Origin: Acanthosoma haemorrhoidale
Lineage: Eukaryota; Arthropoda; Insecta; Hemiptera; Acanthosomatidae
DNA: 64,000 nucleotides
NCBI GenBank assembly: GCA_930367205.1
Contig: OV884015.1
Span: forward strand, 31,735,288-31,799,287
Reading direction: 5' to 3'
The translations under genes and the position numbers were made by a program. Below, in pieces: positions 13,781 to 28,300 of the stretch. How positions within the stretch are numbered: position 1 is the stretch's first letter; each line of letters begins with the position of its first letter. A model generated the notes under the pieces. It had not been told where the DNA came from. It was given only the letters and a program-made list of their open reading frames with translations, and did not search any database.

Positions 13781-14060
13781 AATTTCATTGCAGCAAGCGT
13801 AGCCAGAAATGTAGTTTTGCGAGTCAAATTGTGAATGACGTCATCATAAAGATTTCATAAGAATATGGTGGAAATACGTAAAACACTGTTTTCGTGTATT
13901 TTTTTTTTTTTTTTCGTTTTGTCTACAAATAACGGAATTGTAAACAAAAAAAAATTGTGAATTCTTAAACTGTGAGAAGGACACGCGCTACTCTAGTGGA
14001 AAACTTTTGGCTATGGACTTAAAACATCCCGGTAATAAAGACTAATTATATTTAGTAATT
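13780..14060 (+). promoter_or_regulatory. Possible promoter region with a CRE palindrome
   Basis: The full CRE palindrome TGACGTCA is at 13836-13843. About 170 bases later comes a short ATG-containing stretch ending in a plausible donor (catcccg|gtaata at about 14030). That could be the 5' UTR exon of the CTDSPL2-type gene, whose first coding exon has a splice acceptor just before its ATG and so needs an upstream exon. The ATG here is not in frame with that coding exon, so it would be an upstream ORF. This is inference from motifs only. Confidence 0.2.
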
Positions 14061-14411
14061 AAAGACTGCTTCTTATCATCAAAATTTGTTATTAATCTTA
14101 TTTTCTCCGTGGAATCAAAGCCTCTCCCTTCGGACTCAACAATAATCTTTATTACGTTGATTTGCCAGACTTTGAACAAGCAAGATCTTAGTCGCGCACA
14201 ATCGGTAAATTTAATGCTAACAGCCTCCCAGTAATTGTTGAAATTATTTGGTTGCTAATATTGATCAGCGAATTGTTTCTTAACTGTGTGCTTCCTCTTG
14301 CTTGAGCCAGGGGAAAAAAATGTGGCGCGTCGGCCGTAATTGTTTCCATGAAGGACACGAATGTTATATGTTTATATTTTTCTGTTATCAGATTTCGAAA
14401 AGATAAGCAGA

Positions 14412-14552
14412 ATGCGGATACGATGGAAAACACGAACTAAAATCTGTTTATTGATTAGCTTGGCGTTGTTTGCTAGTACCTCGTCATTTTCCTTTTCATT
14501 TGGTGGTTATGGTTTCAGAAAAATGCTGGACTCTATTCTAGGGACTAGGTAG
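14412..14552 (+). other. Short ORF with signal-anchor-like N-terminus, uncertain
   Basis: The frame from ATG 14412 starts MRIRWKTRTKICLLISLALF: basic residues followed by a hydrophobic stretch, like a signal peptide or type II membrane anchor. It runs 46 residues to a stop at 14550-14552. A possible donor overlaps the stop (ggactag|gtagtc). No partner exon was found, and the following CTDSPL2 exon does not join in frame. It may be chance. Confidence 0.15.
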
Positions 14553-14934
14553 TCCCTAGTTAGTGGGGTAAAAAACTAGGCTATGGAAACGGCCTTTTAT
14601 TGTTACTAAATAATATGAAAAAAAATGCCAATACCACGCAGGTAACTTAACTTGGTCATCATGTACGAAAAAGTAACATTCTCTGTGACTTATGATTTCG
14701 CACGAGTGTCAACTCGGGGACTACTTGTTGTTAAAATCCCAGATTTTTCCCTTTTGGTCAAGGACGAGTTATATACTGTAACTCACAATTTCAAAGGTAG
14801 CCTTAAAAGTAAAGTGGGTGAATAATTTAAATTGCGTATTTTAAGGCATGTCTATATGTGGCACGATTGTTGGCGTTCCTTACAAATGCTCGAATTGGCC
14901 AAACCCTGAATGAATAACTATCGCTCAGAAGACA

Positions 14935-15095
14935 CAAGGGATAGAGAAGGTAGAAACGGTGAGGGGGGGGGGGGCAGTGAAGAGTGGCCGTCAGGTATTG
15001 ATTAATGTTCGGTCCTGCTTCGGCTACGTTCGGCCGCAGTCGGCTATCGGCCCGATCCATTCCAGGCACCTTATCTCTGTCATAGGTAGAGTATT
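14935..15095. other. CpG-bearing GC-rich patch, possible promoter or first exon
   Basis: A run of G (about 14961-14972) is followed by about 90 bases rich in CG dinucleotides (TTCGGCTACGTTCGGCCG and onwards, 15017-15055), then a possible donor (tcatag|gtagag at about 15086). Surrounding DNA is AT-rich. In an arthropod genome such a patch may be a promoter, a non-coding first exon or a transposon piece. I cannot choose between these. Confidence 0.25.
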
Positions 15096-15099
15096 ATTT

Positions 15100-18000
15100 A
15101 TCTAGAACCATATATCTAACTGATATCTTGTAAGCATTTTATAGACCGGTCTTACATAATAATATGTGATAGTTTTTTCCTTTTTAATGTAGCTATATCT
15201 CAATTTTTTTACATGATGTCCTTTACTTTTCAAGGTTTGTATATTGCTTTAAAAAAAAAAAAAATTTTGAAGTTGATATATTGTTATTTTTTCCAATGTA
15301 TCCTAATAAACTTAAAAAGTTATTAGTATTGATTTAATCTTTATTTTTCTTCTATTAAAATTACAATTAATTGAATTGCAAGCATATATCATCCTGCTTG
15401 TGTCAAAGGTTTGAATGTTAACTTTAGAAAATCATTTGAAGATTCCTTATGAAATTTGAATTGCACTGTTTTTTTGGTTTTTTTTTTTTAATGAAAATTC
15501 CAAAAATTAATAACAATCATTAATTATGATATTGATCCTATTATTTTTATTTATTGTATCAAAATTTTGTGTGAGCGTAGCTAAAGAGAGTTGATATTGA
15601 CTAGGCTAGTGCTCGGAAAGAGACAGCTCAGTGGAAGCGCAACCAGCCAGAGATCAGGGGATCCCAAAAGTAGTCTGGTTTCTGATCTAGAAAACGGAAA
15701 TAAAGGCTGTGATATGACAGTCTAGCATTGACTGCTAGCAACCTAGATCGGCCTTATCTTTTCATTAGGTGTTGTTTTATGGACTTATATTTATTTGATT
15801 TTTGTCTCTAAGAGTTCAAAGTATATATATTTTTTTTTTTTCAAATTTCTTTCACTTTTTTGCTAATCATGGTGAGTCATTTGCTTGACCTAGAGTTCTG
15901 AACTTTGGGTACCAAATTAAAAGTATCAATTTGCCAATAAATATTTTGTAATATTTGTTGGCACTAAACGAATTAAAATGTTAAAAGTGATAATAATGTC
16001 TTGTTCACAATTTTTTTACAGTCCCTATCTGATCCAGAGATACGAAAATGTCTGCTAAACAAGAAACCCTTTACAAGTTTAATACATCACACTTGATGAA
16101 TATTATTGACTCTATTATATTATGTAATTTCTTTATTTGTATTTAACATAAGTATTAAGGATCATAGTAACAATCCAATGTTTTTCTTTCTGTTTAAACA
16201 ACTCTGAATTATTTTGTTGTTGGAGTCTAACTTCTCCTATCTTGGCCTTTGAGTATATATAGTTCCAAGGGATTAGTCCCTCCGATAGAGAAAAAAAAAA
16301 TACAACAACCAGTCAATGGTCACTATTTACCAGATTCTTTTTACAAATAAATCATTATAACTAAATTATTAACGTAGAGGCAATTTTAGCATAGTTATCA
16401 TCATTAAAGATTTTTATATATTATAATTAATTAATGAGGCTGTAGAAAAATAATTTACTAATATCATCTATTATTTTCACCTTAATTATTTTCTATTTTT
16501 ATATAATCATATATGTATAGTCTACATTTGGCCTATTCAGGCATCTTCCGTATATTTTCAAATCATTCAAAGACCACAAGATGCCCAAATAAGCAAACTG
16601 TTGACTATTTGAATATGAATAAAAATTAACTGAGGAGAGACTATTGGTCTATTTCAGAAAATTATTTTTCTACAGGTTCATTACAAAAAGTGTCTCTTTC
16701 TTGGAGTGTTTATCAATCTCAAGATTCTGACTATTAATTAAATTCCTTCAATTAGTATAATATTTTTTAGATAGTATTGTTATTACTATTATTATTTTTT
16801 CCAGATAATCGTAAAAAGGAGTTTTATACTAACAATAAACTCCCAAAGGAATAAAAGATATGTTGAAATCAATTTTTCTGGTAATTCAATTACGCTCCCT
16901 ATTACATTTTATATAATTTATGTTTAATAATTACTTAATGGTTATAATATCCTTAACTAGCTTCTTATTAAGGCTTTTAGTTTTCATTTATTTATATTGT
17001 ATAAGAATGATAATAAATTCAAGTTATTTATGAGTTTAAAATTATATTTGAGAGTAAGAGATCGGGCATTGGTCTCACCTCAGACACTGAATGAACATTC
17101 TCGTTAATAATAGTAAAGAATATTTAAAATACTGGTAGTGTATTAAAACAAAAAAATTAATTCAATAAATTATTAATTAATAATATCATTTATTGATATA
17201 TATTTTTTTTTTAGAGAACTCAGGATTAATATTGGTCTATCTGCTTTGTATGTTATATCATTTACGTGACATTAGTAACAAAAGCCAAAAATAGTATTGA
17301 GTCGTTAATAAATGAAGGACGGGATAACATATAAAATGTACTTGCTCTTCTACAAAAAATTTTCTCCTAAGATGTTGATTAAATCATTCAGTTTGTTGAC
17401 GAGGGTCTCCTGTGTAATAAGTGAATTATGTTACAAGGATTTTATAACCTTATATATATCTATGTGGTAAGGAAATCATTATCACCACACTGATGCTTGT
17501 CAAAGTTGCTTACTCCAACATTACTAAATGATGTTGATAGATTTTTAATTTTGTTCTCACATCAACTGCTCAAGTCATGAGTAATTGTCATCATTTTCTT
17601 TTCCACATATATTTCTTTGAACTTAGTGTGGTCATCTCCCCCCTGTTTTATATTCTTCTGAAATAATTTAATTTACTTATTGTATCTAATATATTACACT
17701 TTTATTGTTTTTAATATATTCTAATATTATTTAGACCAAATTTTTCGTATGAAAAAAAACCTGCAAGATTATGTTTTCAGAGAGTTAACAAGGCATCATT
17801 TTTGGTATTCAGCCTGGATAGTTTGTTTGGCAACAGAGTCCGAACAGAACCAGAAGATACTAGGCTTAAATCCAACCTGTGCTACTGTTTTTTTTCTGTA
17901 ACAATAATTATTAAATTATATTAAAATCCCGGATTCTGAGAGTTGCAGTTGATCTCTAATGTCTTACAAGAAATGTTTAGAGAAGAAACAGTTTTTTAAA

Positions 18001-18100
18001 CATGTTCGAATCACCTACATGAAAATTGTTTGTATAATAAATGTAAGTTATAAATAGATTTTCATAACTAGCCAGTGGGTTTTTTTCTCTCTATCACTAC
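15100..18100. other. Intergenic, AT-rich, one SINE-like remnant
   Basis: There is no supported gene. A moderately GC-richer piece at about 15575-15755 has no readable frame. The rest is AT-rich, apart from the SINE-like remnant at about 17820-17930 listed separately. Confidence 0.45.
17820..17932 (+). repeat. tRNA-like SINE remnant
   Basis: The stretch ending AGATACTAGGCTTAAATCC resembles an internal promoter B box (GGTTCAAATCC family consensus in this window). It is followed, as in the other copies, by a T-rich stretch and ATAATTATTAAAT. The copy is diverged and the call rests on that shared 3' arrangement. Confidence 0.35.
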
Positions 18101-18109
18101 CTCCATCAT

Positions 18110-18440
18110 ATTGCTTTTAATCGTGGAGGGCAAGTCTAAACCCATGCCTCACGAATAAGAGATACCACAGACAGGTGATAAGTGCAGAGCCACTGTTACC
18201 TGACCACCTCAGGTCGTGAGAGGGTAGGTAGGGTGTAGTCGGAGCGAATGGGATCAGAGTGGGTACATGTTTAATGTAGGAAGTGGTGTGTTCTCAATCA
18301 AGAGCTTTTGTGTTCAGGGTTGCTCGTGTCCTGTTCTCTGCTGGGATCATAAAAGGTACCCTACCGCTGCTTCCATTTAACGACAAACATTTACCACAAT
18401 AAAGGCAATAAATTGTGATTTGTAAAGACTAAAGTTAAAA
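18110..18440 (+). repeat. Solo-LTR-like or other GC-richer repeat
   Basis: This 330-base block has higher GC than its flanks. Near its 3' side it has a TATA-like CATAAAAGG (about 18349) and, 50-60 bases later, AATAAAGGCAATAAA. That order, TATA then polyadenylation signal, is typical of an LTR. No target-site duplication or partner LTR was seen, so it could be a different element or a real promoter. Confidence 0.25.
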
Positions 18441-19352
18441 CGAATTGCTCAAGGTAATTAATTTTATTTTATATATTTTAATTTGTTTGTTTTATTTATT
18501 TCTTGTAAATCCGCCTGGTGGGGGAGAATATATTAGATTTTCTCTCCACTACATTATAATGAAATAGCATTAGTTATTAGTACAGTACAATGTCGATAAT
18601 CCCCATTTGCCAACTTTCCCAAAACAACAGCTAAGCAAGACAAAATAAAAAAAAGCCCTACTCGGTTTCAAAAAATGGCGTGTTATGTGATTTAAGCAAA
18701 CAATACTGAGATATTCAGTTCATATTTTTCCAACCTTGTCAGTAGTGGCCAGCCAACTCGCCACTTGAAAGAATGATATTCATTCATCCCATAACAAACT
18801 TTTACCTGGTCAGTATGATGTCTCAGTAAACCGTTAATTTAAAAAACAACAACATATAATTGTGTCTTCCCAGAAAGACATATGGGCTAAAAACACTATT
18901 TTTTCTAATATTGAGTTGACCAATAAAGGATATAAATTCATGTCTTTAGTATTCATTACATGAACATGCTCAACTTATGATGTTTTAATATTACTATAGA
19001 TGCAGGTCCTTACACAAGATAAATAGATGTGTGTGTTAAATGGTTTAACTCATATTGGTGGACTTGTAATCATCCAACTTAACACAATATCGCAACAAAT
19101 ACAGCCTCAAATCTAAATTCATGGCTCTTAAGATCGATCTATGGCCTCGCTGAAGAAATATGAATATGATTTATTTTTTCTTTGATGCGTGTATCCACTT
19201 TTAATGAATGACCAATAATTTATGTGTGCTACTCGCCAATAATCCTGTTCTTTCTCTTGGTGAATTGTCGATATTGTACTGTATATTATTAAAATAAGAT
19301 GCTGTTAAATCAAACATGAAGCAATATCGCTGAAATTTATGCTAGGTGAAAA

Positions 19353-22300
19353 ATGGCTTGGCTCCGTAGGAAAGTGAAAAGGTCCTGCCGCCTTGATAGT
19401 CGTAAACCTACTCTTGTCCAGGTATAAACATTAAGATAATTTTTATTTGTCATCAACCTCTAAACATCTAACAAGTCCTGATGTATTAATGTTAATCATT
19501 TTTCTTTGATCCTGTTGTTTAATAAGAAAATAGTTTATAAAAACCTATTTTGTTTATTGTATCTGTCTGGTAATCTTCGGTTAAATGCACCACAAATTCA
19601 AAGTTCTGTTCACTAGGATGAGCCTGGTCGCTGTATGATATCAGTACGGTAATCAGAAAGGCTCCATTTTGGCTCTCATTTTTCCCCTATTAATTAATTA
19701 AATAATTATTAAAATATGCATTAAATTTATTATTTATTAGTATCAAAATCTTTTAACAGATACACTCTTGTTTTGTTTCAAGAAGGGTAGCTCAGCCTAA
19801 GTTCAACAGTATGATCTTTTCAAACTAATTTTGTTATCTTTATTCAATCTAAATTATTTTTCATTTACAAACTAATAACTGCACGAGTACAAGCACGCTT
19901 GCGTAAGTTTAGTATTCGTCTATTATTCCTATTTCACCATAACTGCTACAACTGCTCTATTACCCCAACACTCCACTTTCAATCAGGTTAACTGATAAGA
20001 TGAACAACTTCTTTTTTCACATTTTATTTTATATCAAAAAATAAATCTGGTCTATATAATATACTTTCTTGTCAAAATGTAACCCAAATATCACGGTTTC
20101 TTAAATATATTGGTTCTGTTGGTCATTCTGGTTAAACTGGTGATAGAGTAGTTGATTGATGAACAGCAGTTGTGACAGAGTGGAAGTTATAGACGAGTAC
20201 TAAAAAGTCCTCTTTCGTTACAAATTGCCATTGACCCTTCAATCAGCTGGACATATGATCACTTCAGGGATTTGGTTTACCTAGTTGAATGGATCTTTGA
20301 ACTGGTAGGGCACTATCGGAAGAATACCTTTTTTTTTGTTAGTTGTTAGTTGCTCTTAGATGCTTTAGTCACCTACATATTTTGGCTCTATATCTCTGTT
20401 GGGCTTAAAGTCTGATTATGCACAGTAGATGTAGGTTGCTTATTCTTAATGTCTTTAGAACTGTAGGTTCATAGTTTGCAGATGAATTTAGATTTAAGTG
20501 GATGTATTTGTTTAGGATATCAGCTTAGTTAGGTTGAAGAAATTAAGTTGTTTGATTATCAGCCAAAGAAAGCACAGAACGCTTCAAGATCTGGCCAGAC
20601 GCTCTGCCGACAGAGCTTTCTCTGTTCCTTTCCGTCTAGTAAGTTTCTAATACCTTTAGGTTGTCTTGTATACCTGTGTCAGAGAAAAAGTCTTTCAGAG
20701 GAGACTACGTTGTGTTCTATTTATTAGTTATTGAGAATGTCCTTGGTCTCCTGTGAATTATTTTAGCTCTGATAGCTGATTTTTTAGAACTATAAGAAAT
20801 GAGTTAAACAGATTCTAAATTAACTAGGCTGAGGTGCACAATTGGTAGGGTGACATCAGATATCGGACGTTCTCGTGTTCGAATTACAGATCTCCTTATT
20901 TTTTTCCCCCTAATAATCATAAAACGAATGATATTACTATGATAAATAGATAGTAATTATTAATGAAAATAAATTTGCTGATCCAATCTTTGGCTATTCA
21001 ACTCAATATGTCTAAGGTTATTTTAATATTAAACTGTTACTTGCCTGTGTTTGTAATTTTAAGAGGAACCTAAAAAGGAATTATTTAAATACCGAAAAGA
21101 GAAAGAGGATTGAAAAGGCCAAAAAAAAAAAAATAACCTGTGCCGATGACTCATTGGAATTGACAATAATGCAATATGAAATCAGCTAAAGACATTGACT
21201 AGGCCGAAAAGTGTAGGGATAGGCAAAGACCCTGACAGGAGATTAGGTCCCATTTTCAAATCCTGGCTCTTTCAATATGTTTTTTTTATTTGGCTAATAA
21301 TTATTAAAGATTTTCATCGAATATATTTATGAATGACTTGTTGACGTATTTCTGCTGTAGATCTTCTGACCTTCCCATACCAGTTATATGTCGAAACATC
21401 ACTATAGAAATTTAATTTAAGTCTAACATCTTTCTTTCATCAACCTAAGCAAATTCCCGACAAATACATCTACTCAGAATAATATTACTTAATTATGAAT
21501 CACAATGTTAGAAACATACGGATAGGGGTAGGAGCTTTCTTAAGAGTACGGTTTATTCTGCAGCATCGCCTTTATGTGATGCCGCGCCTATGACTATAAT
21601 AGAACTATCCCCTGTTTGTATTAACAAGCTGAAAAACTTGTACTTTGACGTTTTCCAGAATTTTTAATATCTAGTTTGTCAGGTGGGACAAAGATGTACC
21701 TGTTAAATTTTGTGAAATTAAAGGAAATCCTTTATGCATACTTCTCAGAAAAACTTGATTTATAGGAAGGAACAAACGTTCTGATGATGAAGTGAGCCCT
21801 CGGATATGCTAGAGGGTAGTTGTGTCGTTGAAAAGAGATTTTTTTTGTCTCTCCTGCAAAATTAGAGTATATGCAATTAATTAATTGTTCCATTGGATGA
21901 CTGATATTATCAATAATCTTATTATGTATATTAAAATTGTTTGCAAAAATCTATGAATTTCTTAAAATATTGTAACTTTTTGATTACTTGCTTAACATCA
22001 TCTATAGTTCATTGAACTAGAAAGATATGAATCGCTAAAAAAATATTGTAAATTTTACACTCAATTACGTTATGGTATGTCACCTTGAAATTGAATATTG
22101 TTTTGTATCATATGGAAGCTCAAACAATTAATAAACTAAAAATAATTTTTTTTTTTTCCCCTCGAAAAAAAATAGTATCTATCAAGAGATTTCAGAGAGT
22201 TATTGACCAAAGTGATTTCAAATTTGGAATTTATTATTTAGTTGAATCGATTCTCTTCAATCCAATTTTAAAAAATAAATGAAAATGGTGTGGTAATAAG

Positions 22301-25300
22301 CGGTTATGTTTTGGACTGATGAAGAAGGAATGACGGGAAGATATTCATTTTGTATAGAAACATTGTTTATTTCTAAAGTGAATTATTTCTATTTCATATG
22401 CTATCTGCTGTAGAGATAATTTATATTTCTTGACATCTTTTGTACTATTGATTTATCATCATTGATCATTCCTCTAAGTATCTTCAACTCATCAAAATGG
22501 CAGGACTCCAAAAAAAAAATTTTAGGAAGGGGAACATAAGTGTTTTTAGAAAATTAATGTAAAATAAAACTTTTTTCACAAAATTATTGCAGTACACTTT
22601 TGTGTTAATAATATGTTGCCTAAAGCAATACTGTTAACTCTAATACCAATGTGTACTTTTCAATTTTGTATGAATTAGTAATATAATTTATTTTTTATGA
22701 TTACTTATTGGGTTTTTTTCCTATATTTTAGAGATCAACTGATAATGAAATAATCGCATCTTCCAAAATTTCTGATAAAACTCATAAGGGCAAAAAATCA
22801 AAAATGATTCAGAAGGATACTCATATTGATAATTTGGTAAGTATGATATTTATCAGCTTTGCAAAACTTTTCTTGTACTTAAACCGACTCTAGAAGGTTA
22901 CACTAAACTATAGACTAGGGCTTAAGTTTTTTTAGGGGGGGAGGAAATTTTTAATGCATTGAATTTTTTTTTAACCTTTAAAATTTTTTAGTGAAATTCA
23001 AACGAGTAGTTTTCTTGATCTTCTCATATGTAGCCAACTTGCTTCTTTTTTTTATAAAAATTGAAGATGTATGCTATTCACTTATCTCGTTTTTATAATT
23101 GAATAGCTTTTGCACATGATCATCTAAAAGAATAAAATAATATTGGTCTTAAGAAATAAATTTTTAGGAATAATAACAAAAGTTACTCACAATTTTAATA
23201 TATATATATCTATGGCCCTTCAATGTTCAAGCATAACTTTTAGCGGTCTGTATAGCGTATAGTAAAACTTTACAATTATTTGTTCACTGTTTAGACATTT
23301 TAATTTAATATTTTTTTATTAGGAGCTTGAAGAAAGCAAAGAAAATTGGGGAAGTGATGTCATATTCAGACCTGACACTACCAACATTCCTTCCGATTTG
23401 GAGATTTTTCCGGCTCATAAAGGTTAATAATGTTTTTTTTATAGCTTAGTCTTATGTGTGTATGTGATCATGCTATTTTTGTAAATAAAATATTGAAACA
23501 AAGATATTAATTCAATTGCACTGCTGTTCTAGCTGAATATATTTAGGTATCATCATTAGTTTGTCGAGGAGAGGGAGTTACCCCCTCCATATTTAATAAC
23601 ATAAATTAATATATGTGGTTTGAGATCAGTGAACTGTGCAAGATATTCCAAGCCAGGTAGAGACCGGGCATGGGTGAACCAAAGACTGTGATGACTATGT
23701 CAGGGTAGAAGTACATCAAACATCGATGAAAAGGAAGAAACATTGTTGCCTTGTTACTTAAACAATGTCATTCCTTTTATATCGAGAAATATTTTCAACG
23801 AGATATTTGATATAGTAGATGTGGCAAGATGTAGTTGAGTTGCTGCAAAATTTATGTATAGTAGTTGTAGATTAAAAGATAGTTAGTTAGTTTCTTAGTA
23901 TTGAGCTGTGAGAGCTGGTCAGGCTGGATGGTAGAGTGGGATGGGAATAGCAGTTCATCCCAGACAAGTGCCTTGATAATAATATGTTATATGATGCAGC
24001 CATAATTCTACTTTTCGGCAAGTTGATTTCTGCTCTCCATAATTATTATTTCTAATATATTCCTCGAGATGACTTAAGTGTATTTTGGTTGTGCTTGAAT
24101 ACTAGCATGTCGTTATAGTATTAAGTGTATTTGTCATTTTATTTCTTGTTATCTGTTATGATACTATCTTCTGTTCCAGTATTTTAACACTATAATTTTT
24201 CGTTATTGATATTTATTTTTATTTATGTTTGTTAGTAGTGACTGACGAAAACGAAGTGAAGGACGAAGGAGACAGAGTGGTAGTTCAAGCAGAGGATCAG
24301 TACATGACCTATTATAGCTATGAGCAGCCTATCTGTTCGGAGGCCACTCAAGAAGTAAGAAATATAATCCATTTTAAATCTTGTATTTTATCAAATCTAT
24401 TTTTATTCTTAATAATACTCTCAACAAGTAAAAGTATAGTGATTTAGTTTCCCAATAAAATTACCCAGTGGCATGGTTGTTAAAATAGGATTTATAGCCA
24501 TTCATTGGTAATGAGGTATCCTAATATGGTGGTGAATTGTAAAAGGACTGTTCTATTCTCTCTTAAAACCCTAAGGTCAAATGTCCGTAAGGATGATATG
24601 AACCAATAACTTTATTTTTGGACAATAGTACCCTATGAATAACTAAAAGAAACATAGATTATTCACTGTCTAGCCTTTAATGTCAACATAAATAAAATAG
24701 ATAATGTAAAAACAGACTGATGAAAATAAATATTAACCAAAGAAAAATGATGTCAGGGCTGGAATTCGGACCGAAAATTTCATGATCATTTGAATGTTCT
24801 CCCAACTGAGCCAATTCTATTAGTGCGGATGCCTCTTTTGTACTTCTCTTTAATTAAGCTAAAGGCTCATTATTATTATAAAATTATTAAATGTGATTTA
24901 ATGGATAAAGTTAGATTAAACCAAAAGTCTTTAAATGGCCTTGTGCAAAAGGTAAATTTATAATCGATGACCAATCACGATTCATGACATAGATAAGAAT
25001 GGGCTAATATAAAGGAAGGATGATAAAAGGTGTCTGCGGGATTGATATACTCTTCTCTTGATTACAAGGCAGTGGAGAAAGAACATGGAGACGGCATAGC
25101 TGATAGTTTGAGATGCTGTATGTGAGGTACCTTTAGATTTCCCTCTTGAAATATGTGGGGCACGTGGTGGAAGAAGAGAAAAGAATAGGGCAACGACGCG
25201 GATGAAATACTTCTCCTATCAACAAGTTAACCCCGGCACATGTATATAATTAAGACAAAACTGTGAGTATTACCAAATAATATACATTTCTCCGCGATTA

Positions 25301-28300
25301 GATACAGTTATACAGTTAGTGTTCATAATTTGTGTTTTCCCAGTGAAGTGTATTTCATTAGATTAAAGTGAGAGTGTTTAATATGTCAGAACCCAACCTT
25401 AAGAATTAGTAAAAAGAGTAGATTCATAAATAAATCAATGATTGAGAAAGTTGTTTATTATTATTAACATATTGGAACCTGGTACAGTATTTCTTTGTAA
25501 TGAAGCCGTTACTTAGTATCCCCAGATGTCGACTTAACTTTGATAATTAATTCACCACGTGCTCATGCATTAACCTATGACCCTAAGAGGTTAAAGTAAG
25601 TATTTTCATATGTAAGTTATTTTTCCCCTCTAGCGAGGGGTTTTCATAGCAGGTAAAATTTATTTTTTAAATAACATATTACATTGGCTCTAATAAAAGT
25701 TAAAGGTTTATTTATCCCAATTATTATCACTAGTAAATTAATTAATTTTTTTTTCTTTAACTTTTAGGGGGATTGGGAAGGTTTTGATCCATACCTATTC
25801 ATCAAACGACTGCCACCGTTGACCAGAGAGAGATGTCCTGCCCTCCCATTGAAGACTCGTTCCTCACCAGACTTTTCCCTTGTCCTTGATCTCGATGAGA
25901 CGCTGGTTCACTGCTCCCTCACAGAACTTCCAGATGCATCATTTTCTTTCCCGGTTCTCTTTCAGAACACGGAATACACAGTGTTTGTCAGGACCAGGCC
26001 GTACTTCAGGGAATTTCTGGAACGTGTGTCGTCATTATTTGAGGTTATATTGTTCACTGCGTCTAAACGCATTTACGCCGACAAGCTGCTTAACCTCATA
26101 GATCCAACTCGAAGACTTATCAAGTATGTGTAAAATTAAAGATATACTGAATTTTTTTTTTAATTTGTTTAAGTAGCAAAATTATGAGGTTTATTTGTTT
26201 GGGTTGTTTTAAACCCGATTATATGTTATGAATCGCCTCAGATTGAAGATGCTAGATTTTCATCAAATTTATTTAAGAATAGCATTGAAAAAACTATAAA
26301 TCAACATCAATCCTGGTTGCAAAAAAAACGAGATGTTAAAAATGGTGTAATCGTGTTTTTAACAAGAATAATAAAAACAATGGTCTAGTAGTTTCCTGGA
26401 GAAAGATTGAAACTAAATTTACTATTTTTTCATAAAATTTTAATTTTACAAAATTAGCCATAGTAATAATAAATTGAGTAACAATTATAGTCTTCAGTGA
26501 TGATCCTATAAAGCTTCTTGATAATTCACTACATCAATTATAGTACACAAACCGTATTTTATAATAGATTTAAAAAATTAATTTAATATTGTTAAACAGG
26601 TACAGGTTGTTTCGCGAACACTGTGTCTGTGTAAATGGCAATTACATAAAGGATCTCTCTATTTTGGGACGGGACTTATCAAAAACCATCATTGTTGATA
26701 ACTCTCCCCAAGCGTTTGGTTACCAGGTATTTAATATTAAATCATTTTTTATTGTTTTTAAAGTGACCATTATTTAATCCTATGTAATGATTTGTTTTTT
26801 TAAAACATGTTTTTTATTAGTTCGAATACTGACCGTTTTTTATTATTTCTGATATAGTTAGAGAATGGTATTCCGATAGAAAGCTGGTTTGTAGACAGAA
26901 CGGATTCAGAACTAATGAAACTCCTTCCGTTCCTTGAAGACCTGGTTTACATGGTATGTTCATATTTCTATTTCTATGATAAATTATCTATTCTTTCTGC
27001 CACATATTGTATAAGTGCAATGAAAAAAACAAAACAAAATAAAACTTAGTACTCCATTATTCTTTCTACCTCATTTGTGTCATGTGAATGAAAATTACTC
27101 TTATAAAACTTAATTTATATTCTAAACAACAAAGAACATAAAATCAGATTATGAGTTCATTGTTAGGTATGAACTGAAGAGTATGTTGAGAGATCGGGTT
27201 AGGTTGATGAATAAACATTTTTAGGTTTTTGTCAAGTTTTTATTAATGGATAATGTTTCGACATTATTTTTTTTATGTCTGCATCGGGTCCTTTTATGAG
27301 AAGTAGGATGGTGTCAACTTGTTTAAGTGAAAACCTAACAACACTTTTTCATCAACCTAAGTAGTTCTCCTGACAAACCTCCTATGTAAAACCAGAATAA
27401 TTACTTTTTTTTTTTAATATTAATAAGGGTGTCCCAGAATTAACACAAGATTTGAATTTGCCGCCATTTGTGCAGTAAAGTGCTGGCAATCCTAAAAAAA
27501 AAAAACAATTTGACAGCTGACAGTTTAGAATTAGTAAAAATAGAGCGTTACACAATAGAATGTGTCTTTATTGTTGAACATTATCTCAAAATTAATGAAA
27601 GTTTGGCGGCCACAGTTTGAAAATTTCCTACAAAATATGGTCGGAATAGTGTTTTGACTTCATCAACTGTGAAGAGATTAATTGAAAAATTTAGGGAGAC
27701 TGGCTCAGTTGGAGACACTAAACACACTGGCCGTTCGAATATCAATATCGAAGCAGTGCGTGAGAGTGTCAAATGAGGCTGGTCAAGCAGTGGCTTACTG
27801 GTGCTCGATATCGCGACATGATAACACAGTTCTTTGAGCCGAAATTGTATGATATTGATGTGGCCAATATGTGGTTTCAACAAGATGGTGCCTCATGCCA
27901 TACAGCCCATGAAAGAATGCAAATACTGCTTGAGACATTTTCAGGTCGTGCACTCTCTTGTTTCGGTGATCAGAATTGGCCCCCTAGATCGTGTGATTTA
28001 ACACCTTTAGATTTCTTTTTATGGAGTTATTTGAAGTCAAAGGTGTATGTCAACAAGCCCACATCCACCCGTGCATTAAAAGAGGAAATTCAACCACATT
28101 TATGCCAAATGGTCATGGAAAATTGGACACACAAAAGAGTGGGTATGTGCCAGCAAAGTCGTGGAGGCCATTTGCCCGATTTGTTATTCCATAAATAACC
28201 CTATCCTATTTACTTTATAATACAATAAAAAAATAACAACAAAAATACTAAAAACTGTGTTTTCTATTTAAATCAAATCTTGTGTTAATTCTGGGACTTT

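Noticed and set aside
24720..24820. Functional tRNA gene on the minus strand
   Set aside because: A- and B-box-like parts are present, but acceptor and anticodon stems do not close and the tail is SINE-like.
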